Made by a program: the position numbers and the translations under genes | Source of the DNA: Symsagittifera roscoffensis | Lineage: Eukaryota; Xenacoelomorpha; Acoela; Convolutidae | NCBI RefSeq assembly: GCF_963678635.1 | Contig: NC_087071.1 | Location: 24,006,013 to 24,070,012, forward strand | Reading direction: 5' to 3' | Length of the DNA stretch: 64,000 nt | The notes under the pieces: generated by a model | Database searches by the model: none | Seen by the model: the letters and a program-made list of their open reading frames with translations, nothing else | What the model was told of the DNA's origin: nothing | Shown here: piece after piece, positions 22,599 through 34,500 of the stretch | Position numbering within the stretch: position 1 is the first letter of the stretch | How the letters are laid out: every line of letters starts with the position of its first letter

Positions 22599-25500
22599 GT
22601 AAAATAAGTAATAAACTTGTTTTCGATTTTCCATGAAGGTAGCAACAGGCTGGGAGATCCATCAAATAGACTTATCAGCCTTTCGAATGATGTCTCCTTC
22701 GACCATAAGTGTCGAATTCAGCCTTAACAAAACTAATCAATTAAACTTTTAATAATAAAAAAACTAAAGAAAGTCTTGTTTGGAACATGAGAATTTGATT
22801 CAGCGCGGCTAAATTCCGAAACTAGGATAAGACTTTTACTCAGTCTAACATAGGGTGGAGGGGGTTATTTTTCTAAATCGAAATGAGAATAAAAAGGTCC
22901 CGCCTGTTGCAAACCGCAAGGAGTTTTACCTCATACCAATCTCACCGTGAATAAGAAAAGAGTTTTCTCGGCCGCTATTGCGAGGGCTGCCAATTGTTGA
23001 CTATCGAGAAACAATGATACACAAAATGAAAAGATGATAATTTTTCCCATTCAGTTTGTTTTTCTTAGCCCTATTCACGAATTTGATCTCGACCCTTTGT
23101 AGTTGGCACTGAGGCTAAATCTTGCAAGAACATGTGCTCAAAATATGGCGAAGAGAAAGAACACGTATGAGTTGCTAACCAATTTTGCTGCTCAATAAAA
23201 CACGCAAATGAAAACGATTCAAAGTGAGTACACATGTAAATCAAATCATGAATCCAGCAGCTGACAATTTCATTTGAGGGTTGTAAATAACATTTTTTAA
23301 AAAAAAATCTTATCCATCATTATGTCAACGGCAGTTTCGGATTGGCTGTTGTCCATCACTGAATATTCAAAGATTGGGAGAGTGGTTTGATCTCAATTCA
23401 AAATAACTTCAAAGTGCTAATTGGGCTATTTGAAACAATTATTGGACCTTTTCGGGCTTCATTTGAACTTATCTCTTGATTGTTTTCTCTGTTAAGCTCT
23501 CCTGCCCTGCAGGTGACTGAATCATCGGCGAACTCTCTTCCAAGTATTTAAGTAGTCGCAAAAAAATACCCACACTCTTTCATACGACCTAAAGTCTTGT
23601 TGAACGTTTCAACACTTAACAAGGGTTAATAAAATTATACTTTTGTTAAGCTATTCTTTTGTTAAGCGTAAATTCAACTTGTTTCTTCAACATATAATTC
23701 AGACACTGAATTAGAGGTCAACATCTAGACAAACCTAGATTGATTGACAGGCAGGTACCTGCTCACACTTAGTAGTGATATGAAAAACAATCAAGAATAT
23801 AAATAGTTATAGATATCAACTGAAATGATCGACGTCTAAATAGTCCAAATAAAGCCCCTCACATTTCCCTACGGAAGTAAAAATTAAATACATAGTAATT
23901 TAAATTTGATATAATAATGAGCGACACTGAAACAGTTTTGAGTGTTAGGCGTATGGCCATTCCTCTACCTGGGTTACAAATTTTGAAAGTTTTGACTTGG
24001 ATTCTTCAACTTTTCTCCACCCCTTGGATTTTCTTTAGTAATGGAGTCACTCATCACCCCTCCCATTTTGTCCATAGGTTTGCGTTGCCTCAAATTTTTT
24101 CGGGTTCCCGAACTCTCGCTCTGCGTCTCCGAATCTCCTTCCTCCTGTTTACTGTTCGAATGGCATTCCCTCGATACTAGTGATGGTCTGTTTGGATTTT
24201 TTTCTGCTTGCATCTCAGTCAATTTCGCCAGCTTACGTTTTTCGGCGCAGATTGTTTCGGTCTTCGATCGATGAACCATCCAATCAGAGCAGTTGTTTCA
24301 GAGGTTTTATTCAGAGTATACCAGATTTTTTTGCTGATTTTAAAAAAACGAAGTTTTTTTTCTTTAGCAAAATTTTTATTTCTTCAAATTTTTATTTCTT
24401 CCAAAATTTACGGACCGAGGCCGGCGAGACCGAAGGAAAGTTAACCCCAATTGGCGCACCTGAAAAAAATCAACTGCAATCGGCGCAACCGAAGAAAAGT
24501 AAACCGCAGCCGTCGCGACCGAAAGAAAGTTGTGAAAATATTTTTTATTTTCCCGGGTCGAGGTGCTCACTAAATGTTTCGACCGCCTCGACCAACAATC
24601 GTTATGTTTCGAACGTCTCGACCAGAACTCGGTTTTTTTTACTGTTCGACCAAAAACTGGTATGCTTCGACCGTCTCGACCAAAATCGATGTGATTAAAC
24701 CGTGCTCGACCGAGATAAATGTGCTCGACCGTGCTCTACCCAGCCCACATTTGTTTCGACCGTGCTCGACCGATTAAATTTGTGCTTTTCGAGCTCGACC
24801 CAAGCAAGATATGTTTCGACCGTGTTCGACTGAGTTCGGTTTTATTCCTACTTTCAAGCAACAAAATTTATCCGAATTTAAACGTTATAATTAATGCTTC
24901 TCGGGTAACATCTTATGAGAGTGAAATGATTAGAATTATTGGCAATTTAAATGCTCTATAGAAATGAATTATTTTTGAGCTATTTTTCATTCAATTTTTG
25001 GAATACGGCTCTGCAATTTGAGTCAGAAATGTTAAAAAATGTATTGGTATTTGAAAGAATTTTACCTTATTGACTCCGAGTTACTGTGGGACAACCTCTA
25101 TTTTTCGAAGGATCTCAACCGTGCTCGACCGTGCTACAGGTACCCGGGTTGACCAAAAATGCTTATCATTTGTTTGCGTACAAAATTCGATTTGTGCTCG
25201 ATTTGTGTGTCGTATATGAAATTTGTTCGGTGAGCATTTTTTTCAAAAAAAAAAAATTAAAATCAGTTGTTTCTGTCACCAGTCTGTTCAACTGTTCTCA
25301 AAAAGCCGCAGAAATGGTTTCATTTTTTCTATTGTTTTTCGAAAATGTATGAAAATTGTATGACAACCATTTTCTCCATACAATTGATGTATGGAATTGT
25401 ATGATAATGATTTTTGTTGTATGGAATTGTATGGTAAGCATTTTCGGTGTATGGAGGTCAACCCCGGTATGTTTCAAGTTTGTGCTCGACTGAAACCCCT

Positions 25501-28500
25501 GTCTCGACTATTCTTTTCGGTCTAGCAATGACATGTGCGCTCAAAAGTTCAAAAGTCGAAACATAAAGTGAGCACCTCGACCTGGGTTGAATTCGTTTTG
25601 GTATGTTTATACTAAAACAAACGATGTATAAAAACAAACCACACAAGGACAAATCAAGAGCGAAAGAGAGTTGCCCTGGATAACCATACATAAAGTTGGT
25701 GAGAAGAAGTAAGGTGTTTTACGTTCACATTTTATTTATCAGGTCAAAACGATCTGGAGTTTCGTTTATGTAAAGTGTCTGAGTTTTGTTGCGAAACAGA
25801 GCCAAACTTTTTTTCAAAATTTTTTCACCCTGAAGAAACGAGCACGATCATTATGGGCCTCGATCATCCGACCTTTCGCTTGAGAGGCGGATACGTAACC
25901 ACTTGACCACCGCTCCCCCCAATTTGGAATCATCTCATATCGTAATTTTATCATATCATATCAAATCATAGCTTTTCATGTCGTATCAAAACATATGCTA
26001 GGATCCTAAAACAGAGCCTTGTCGTACACCACATGTGATTTAAAAATTTTCAGAACTTTTTAAGGCTCTTTTCCAGTTCCCCCTTTCAAATTCAATTTTG
26101 AAAAGTCTATTTAACATTGTCACAATGCAATGAAATTTGGCGTGGTGAACAAATCAACAATTCTGAACAGATTTGTTCTTCATACCTTACAGCGTAACAT
26201 CACGCGTTTAGCCGTAATAACACGTAAAACAAACATAAAACTCGGTATTTTCAAAGGGGGAAACTGGAAAAGAGCTCTTTTTAAGTTTATTTTTTTGCTT
26301 TTTGTGCATGAACAAGTTTGTGCCGCAAAATTGAAACAATTCAGAACGTGATTACATTCTGCTATCTTTCCAGAGTTAGTATTCAAAATACTTTTCACAT
26401 TCAAAACCCTACAAAGAAAAATATTAGTTTTCCAGCAGTTCTTAATTTGAAAGTCGGTCGAGACTTCACAGAAAATTAGAAAAAAATGTTGATGGTGGTC
26501 TACCGAGATTTGAAAAATTTCTTTTTTCTACCGTCAAAAACCGATGAAACTTTGTTTTCGTTTTCACTTAAGTGTGTTTCTGACTCCTTAGTTAAACCAT
26601 TTCTGACAAGGCACGACAGTTTTCGACCCGTTTTTCCGCGTCTTTTAATACATATAATAGGCTGTTATCCCTCCACGAAACAGAGGTCCGGCTGATCAGT
26701 ATCAGTCAGCCAAATTTCACATCATGCTGTTAAGGCAGGTTTTTGCCCAAGTTTTCAATTTCTACTATTTATTGTTCTTGATGACATCTAAGTGACCAAA
26801 AAAAGTAGTTCATCGTCTAGATCAGTCCTTTTTTATCTCTCGAAAAAAGGTTTTCTATATAAAAGTTATTGCCAAAAAACAAAGGAATTGTTTGAGGTAC
26901 ATGTAATTTGCAGCATTACTGTGTCGTTGTTCAATGTGTAGTGCCTAGCGACAAAATTTTCCTAAATCTGAATGATTTTCATCACGAGTGTTTTGTGCCT
27001 TCGCCTTCGTGCGCATATCTTGTAACGCACTGGGCAATCTAGTAGCTACACTGTCTCCGGTTGAATCTCTCAGACGCTTTAAAATTTAGCTTTTTTCATC
27101 TGGATCAATCAATGTGCTAGATCGAATTACTGGGGTGATTGCTTTTGTTACCTTTTCTTCGAATTATGTCGACGCTCTTCTGGACTCTTTTATGGTTTTA
27201 TTGCGTATATCATCAACTGCATTGCAAGGTTATTATGATAACTCCTTAATTTTTGTTCAAAATTTTAGTGAATACTTTGACTTGGAATTTATGCGTTAGT
27301 TACTATCAAACCCAGCCCACGTGCATAATGCATAACAAGAAGTCGTTTTTTCGTCAATTTCATTTTGCTGGGGAGCCATGATTTTGCCGGTTTTCTTCAT
27401 TTTTCTCACCAAATTATCTGAACTGGACTATTATTAGAGGAGCAAAAAAATTATTCCTTTCCTTTGTCAACTGATGACAAGCAACATAATTCTCCGGACA
27501 AAATTGCCGTAAAAAAAGCAAAAAAACTTTAAAGAATTTAGAAACATGTGAATCCAAAGATGTGCCATCTCGTGAAAAATGCAAATTTTTGGCAATTACA
27601 CAGTCAGTTGAGGTGTAGCGTTCTTGATCAGAAAGCCGTTGCTCCAGTTTATCCCCCTTGTTTGATAGCGAGATAATAGCTTCGTTTTTCTGTTCCGAGT
27701 CTGTAACTCATTTTGGAAAAATTGTTTTCAAAGAACTTATCTTTATTTCATCTAGTAAATCGCGAAGGTTCATATACTCACGCTAATCCATTCTTTTATA
27801 CTACTAACAACAAATAGTATGAAGTGACAGTTTGTTTAAGGCACAGAGCTTTCGACGTGCCCTCAGTTAACGGCTCTTCCCTGAAACTATTTATCAAAGT
27901 TGTCACTACAGTTAGACTGAAAATAACTATAACGTTAAATTGAGTTTTATAAAAACTTTATATGCAAACTTTAGAGTTTTTTGCAAATAAAAAATATTTT
28001 AAAATTTTTCAAGCCAATTTAGAAATGTTCACATTTTCGATCCCTACCAAGAACTCAAGAAGACTGCTCGTATCAGAGTACAGCCCTAAAAACTCCGACT
28101 GATAATTTAGGTCTCTATTGTAGTGTGTATTGCTTAAAGTTGTGTGTTTGCTTAAAGTAATTGATAGAGTTTTCAAAAATAAGTGAAACGTTTCAAAACA
28201 AATTTGAGATATTTTTGATATTTAACTCAGTCCGCTATGTCAAGTACACAGTCATGTTTTTTGTTGCATAGAGCAGGATCCTGAATAGACCATACTAGCC
28301 TGGTACGCCCCAAATAGCACCCTAAGAATATTACCCTAATATTACTTTAACAACACGCCTCAACTCAGTTTGGAACAGTTTCTAAATGGACAAAATCTCC
28401 ACTCACGCGTTACTAGCACGAAATATATTGCGCGTTTAAAATTCCGAATTGGTCAAATGATCAGATAATCTCATGATCGATAATCACGGGTTAAATATCT

Positions 28501-31500
28501 TCTTAGAAGTATAGAATCTAAAAAATACAGAATCTTCTTAGAACAAAATCTAAGCTTCTTGGCAAAATACCACCAATTTTATCAGCAAATGAAAATAAAC
28601 TTGACCGGAAAGCCAGATGCACACTCTCATAACTTAGATCCGGGTACTCCATCACATACTAAGCAACAAGATAACCGAAGTCTTCCCAAGCTGTTATATA
28701 GCACCAACAGCCACCAAAACTCCTAAAAGATTACCGTCCCACACTGAATAACATCATCATACCCGACGTCTGCACATGATGTTACATTTGACCACACACC
28801 ACCAAACATCTTTTTAGTTACTGGGTACACCCTACCTCCCATGCCATTGAGAGCTCATGGTAGAACTCCGAAGAAGCTGCCAAAGACACAACCTCACAAA
28901 ACCAGACGTTATCTCGGTTCTCCGCACTTTATAAAAACAGCCCGCTTAAATCGGGCATGAAGTTTCACTCAGTTCCCCGTACGCTGAAAACGAAAAACTT
29001 GGTCCCCAGAATGGGTATTTCTTCACCACATCTATTCTCCCTGTTGAGCGAGTTGAACAGATAAAAGGTGTCTACGCCAGCCGAAAGACGCTATCAGTGG
29101 AACAGTTGGCTTCCCTTCTACGCAGGATTCGACGCTAGAGAACCTTGGGGAACTGCAATGATATTTTTGACAAGACGAAAATTGAATGTAATTGAAAATT
29201 TTCGTTCTCTCTCTCTCTCTATCTATCTATCTCAAACATAAACGATCTCTCCCAATCAATCAGAAGTTCGAAGCAGAGACTGAAGTAGCTACAACAACAA
29301 CAAACTCTCTATTCTCTGCCAACTTTGTTGCTAAAATTGCTCTCTCACTTTCTTGTCAACTCACGTAAGACTTAAGTCGATAGTTTTTTTTCGTAATTTT
29401 GTCATGACATTACTATTCAATCTATTCTTATCATTTGGTTACATATAAGATGAAATAGAGTTTTGGTTTTAGTCTTTCGGATATACAGTTTGTCGAGGTA
29501 CGAGAAAGGCAGAAAATAAAGCTTTGCTTTGCGGTTTTAGCGCAAAAGAACAAAAAACTTCTTCGGATTATAAGAAGAAAGAACAATAGATTATAATGCA
29601 ATTATATCGCGAGAAAATTACATTGGTATTGTAAAGAAAAACAAATTATATTTCCAAACTTCCTAATGGGCAAAAAAAAGTATTCAACTCGAAAATTTTG
29701 ACCTACTAAATCTATGATTTGAAAAAGGTATTTTTAGGCAATTTTGAAAAAAAAAAGGTATTTTCAGGCAATTTTGGAAACTTTTGACTAAAAAGTCACT
29801 TTTTTTTTCGGCGCACGCTCCCCTCTAAAAATTAGTATATATTGGCGCCAAAAGCGCATGTAGAAAAATTTTTGAGTCCGTCAACTAAAAATGAATATCC
29901 CAAATAGTACAAAGGGGGGGGGCCTTTGGGTCGGCAGGGGGTCAAATCCCCGAATCCCTGCAGAGAAAGGCGTCCGGCCATCCCCCCCCCCCCCCCCCCA
30001 TTATGAATTATGATATGAATTTTCGTTTTTCTAAATTAAAGTCTTGATTATTGACGGAGAATTTCGGTGGGGCATCCAAACCGCTTTGCGGACAAAATGA
30101 ACAATTAGTGTGAGTATCAACTAATAATGAATTGCTCTGCAGGTATTTGATAAAGTCATTTGGTCTAGTTATTGTGTCAACCTGACTAAATTACGACGAG
30201 AATGTGAACAAAAATGAATTTTAGAATGAAGAAAAAGTTGTGAAATTTTGAATGGATTGACCAAATTCTTACTACGATTTTTTCATTTTCAGGCCACTCA
30301 CAAAAGATTTTATCGAATAAGAAAAATTTCTAAGTTGTGAATCTTCAACAATTAGTTTACCAATTAAACAACGAAATAGTATTATTTTTTAGACTTGAAA
30401 TGCCATTTAATATTATCAACTGTTTTGTTTTTTCTTTTTGGCAACTTCACCGAAGCGCTAAGTCTCTGATTACTTATCTTATAGATATCATAGATCTGCC
30501 TCATAATTGACGTTGTATACACAAAAAGCTACCACTGATCGTTCTTTTTGCATGCGGCCTCGTGGTATACATTGCCGAATGGTGTTTTTCAGCTGCTTGC
30601 GTGCCCATGCGATCCAAAATCCCTGTTGAAATGTGCTGTGAGTAAATTCAAATAAACTGTGCGAGTTACAATTAAATTTATTGGATCCGTCGGTAGATGC
30701 GAGATTGCTTTGTTCGTAGTCTTTTTACTCGATAGAATTTCTTCTAATTCCAGTTTCTTCTTATAAATTCCAAGTTCCTTTTTCATTTTCTACTTTCTTA
30801 GCAAACGTTTAACAAGAGGTCGGAAAATTCTGTGCTATTTGAGTTATGACCTATTGGTTATACTCATAGAGTAATTTCAGATAAGGCACACTGTCTGCTC
30901 GTCATGCTATCTTATTTTCGAGCGGATATATTCGTGCATCTTCTTAGTCTAATACCGATCATAATCTTACTGTTATATCTCCTAGTCTCAGAAGATCTAG
31001 TGCATACTGGTTTCTGCGAGTTAGTTCTTGGAGTTCATCCAGAAGGAGAACAAATGTATTCAAAGTTTTATTCAAATTGTTCTGGTGCTGATACTACTTG
31101 TATAAACCAGCACTTGTAACAAATAAGTGTCAATGTTAGAGATCGAACATGATTGGTTAGTTACAAATATTTTATAGTGATAATCCATCAATAATATAAT
31201 TGGTTTATAAATACTAGTTTGGAACTGGTTCCATGCTTGTACAGCAGCCTCTTCTAGTTTTCTAAATTAGTTTATTAGTTACTTATGATTTTTCCTTTTG
31301 TTCTCCAGGTCTTTCGGTGCAACTGCTGGCGTTTTGGAACTCGCTTGCTCTGGTGGTGGATGCAGTATTCGACATGCTGCTCAAATCTCTCTTCAACTTC
31401 AACATCTACACTGCTGGACCCTATCCCGAACTGGCCTGCAAGTTCTTCGGCTGCTTCGATTGGCTCGTCAACCATTCGGCCAATTGGCATGTCGTGTTGA

Positions 31501-34500
31501 TCTGTCTCAACCGATACATTTCAGGGCTGTTTTCTCTTTTTCATATTAGTACTAATCCACTAATTTGCAAAAGTTTTTTCCGAATACTCAATGCTGGGGA
31601 AAAATTGGTTTTCAAGACACTTACAAACGCATATAAATCAAAAAATGATGATTTTAAAAAGTAAATTAGGCTAGCAAAGGCCTTAGTAGATCTCGAGGCA
31701 TCCTTTTTTTGGGTAAATAAAGTCTTTGGCGATAGAATTGTACAAAACATTTTTGAATACACCCATGATGACAACACAACATTTCTAACCTCGAAAAAAA
31801 ATGTTCTGAAAAATAATACATAAAAATAAGAAATCGAAAAACTTGAGAAAACAAGATAAATAATACTATCAAACAAAAAGTGCAAAAGTAGTGGACTTTG
31901 AAAAAAGTGGTGTTGATGCAGTGGGCCACCCTATCTTCTACCACCGCACGTGGACTCGGAAGCAGGTGTGGATGTGCAGCTGGGGGGTGGTGTTGTTCAC
32001 GTGGGTGTCCCAACTGCCATTCTTATTTTTCTACAGAGCAGTGGAGGGGGAGTGTGTCCTTGAGGCAATGCAACTCTTCACTTTTCTTTAAAAAAATACT
32101 TAATATCAATTCTAGGTATCTTTACGATTTAATTGGGAAAATCTGGCGAGATATTGGGGTGTTTTATCTGGGTTCTGTTGTGCTCAGTTTGATGTGTTGT
32201 GCTCTTTTGTTTTCTTTGTTCATTTCTTGCGCTCGAGTTGTCAAATTTAGCTGAGATTTTTTTTGGTTGGTATAACTAATAAGAGAGTTTCTTGGTAAGA
32301 AGAATTTTGTGTTGGTCTTTTAAAATTGTTTCCAGTCCTAAGATTTAATTGCACGACGGATTGTCTGATACTAAGCACTTCAAAGACGAATAGTTACTGC
32401 TAATCTGCAAAAGATAGCTTGTTTTTCAGTTTTTGTTTGCGAGATTTAAAAGGGTATTAGAATGGCGTTCAAGATTGGAGTATTGTATGTTTGGGTGTTT
32501 TGGGTGATGCAGTTTGGCAAGCTGGTGCCGGAGTTGGCTCTGTTTGTGTATCTCAATGTGCAGATCTACCTGCTCTACTTCATACTGCCTGGCTTCTTCA
32601 TCCTCCTGTTCTCTATCTTATTCATCCTACACCTCAACGCCGCCAGCTCCAAATGTCAGACCAGTTGTTCAAAAATAACATTGTTCCTAATAAAATACCT
32701 TTTTAGTGCACCAATGCCAGCCTAGTCCTGTGTGTTAGTCTTCATTATCCTAACAAAACAAGTTGTTTTAAGAAAGAGGCCTAATTGGCACGTTAGTAAT
32801 TTAGGATCATGTAAGCTATGCCTAATTTTGTAAAATAACCGCCTAACTATGGACACGAATCTCTAGAAATACAAGGCATTTAGACCTTGCCCAAAACCAT
32901 GGGCGGATCTAGGATTTTCTCGAGGGGGGGGATTTTTAAAAAAATTTTGGGACCTTTTTTTCAGGTCGACCGAATTGATTTTTCGAGCTCTCCCTAAGCA
33001 CGGTTTTAGCCAAATTTTCTACGCCGCAGGCAAAATTTTGAAAAAAAAACAAAAAAACGCGTTTTTAGGCACTCTTTGGAAATTGTTGACCAAAAAATCG
33101 CGTTGGAATTTTACTCTCAGATTTGATAGGATAGTTTTTAAGTCAATTGAAAACAAAATTTCTTTAAAACAGTCAAAATTAAAAAAAAATCATGAAGTTT
33201 TTCTGCTAAACGCAGGTCGTGGCCGGTGAAGGAGGGAAGATTACCAAAAACTGTTTCTCGATTGAAAACTTAACCTGAGAAATGGCAAGTAATAATCAAG
33301 TCAAGTAGAAAAAACTTCCAGAAAACGGTCCAATTTTCAAAACTTTCACTTGTTTCCAACAAACTGTTAAGTCGATTAAAGCTATGATATCATTTTTGGC
33401 AGGATGCTTATCGAGAAAGGACCAAAAAAACGGTCAACAAATCAGAGAGATGACATTTCTTTAAAAATATTGGGCGTGGCTGCTTTTGTAGAAGAGTATC
33501 TTCCAATCTGATCTTTAGACTGAACCCAAAACCTAAGTTTGACCGATTAGTATTTGAGAAAGATCAAAAAGTTTTAAAAAACGGTCACAAAATCATAGTT
33601 TTTTGTATGAACGATTTAGGCGTAATCGCGTATGCAGTGGAGCTTCCCACTGCGCGTTTTTCGGATTGAACCCAAAATCTCAGATATAGAAGGGTATTTT
33701 TGGTTAAAGTCAACAAACTTTGAAAACACAGGATCAAAAAAACAAAAAACTGACCTTTCCGAGGACAATAACTTTTTGTGTAAAGTTTTTTGAATGTAAT
33801 CGTTAATGCAGGGAAATTTCCCACTATCCGTTATCTCCCTTGAACCCACAACTTCAGGTTTGTGGTGTTAGTTTTTGAGAAAAACTGGAAAAAAATTTAA
33901 AAAATGAGTAAAAAATGGAAAATTTGACTATTCCGCGGACCATATTTTATGTACAAAAAGTTTAGGGAAAAACTGCTTCTTGACGGGAACTTTCCAATTC
34001 CATTCGATTTATTAAAACCTAAATATCAGAGTTGGTAGGTTAGTTTTTGATATAACAAAAAAAATCTTAGTCAAATTTTCCCCCCACAGACACTTTCGAA
34101 GGCTGTAGACAAAAGGGGAAAGCAAAAGGAGACCAGGTGAGTTGGCAGGCACACAAGAATGTAGGCGTTTTTTCCAAGTGTACACTTTTTTGAAACTCGG
34201 TATAAAAACGTTTTTTTTTTTGCAAATGATTGTAAAAATTTTGGAAGCGTCTTAAAAAAAAGAAAATAGAAAACCCTTTCATTTTAAGTCAAACAAGAAT
34301 TCAAGGCAAACATGCCAATCAAGACATTCGAAACTCAAATTAGCAACAAGGCAAAGTTTACGAACCGAAGGCTGACAATCTTTAAGCAGACACTAATTGA
34401 GCGGAAAAACTCTTTAAGTAATTTTTTTTTAAAGTTCCAAGTCCCTCCTGAAACTACCCTGTAATAAATAGTACTCAGTCAGTAGTTAAATTTGAGTTTT

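Larger units (their letters stand above)
24552..25586. mobile_element. Foldback element with 32-bp terminal inverted repeats
   Basis: The left end (24552-24583, containing GGTCGAGGTGCTCAC) and the right end (25555-25586, containing GTGAGCACCTCGACC) are inverted copies with about three mismatches. The interior holds a degenerate minisatellite and a nested MITE. No transposase frame is seen, so it would be non-autonomous. A target duplication is not obvious. Confidence 0.6.

Noticed and set aside
24180-24698. 172-codon plus-strand frame
   Set aside because: Runs through T-rich sequence and the CTCGACC minisatellite. It is open by composition and overlaps a more plausible antisense frame.
31541-32013. 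Minus-strand 114-115 codon frames across GPCR exon 3
   Set aside because: They are shadows opposite the GPCR exon and AT-rich intron, with Phe/Ser-rich low-complexity products.
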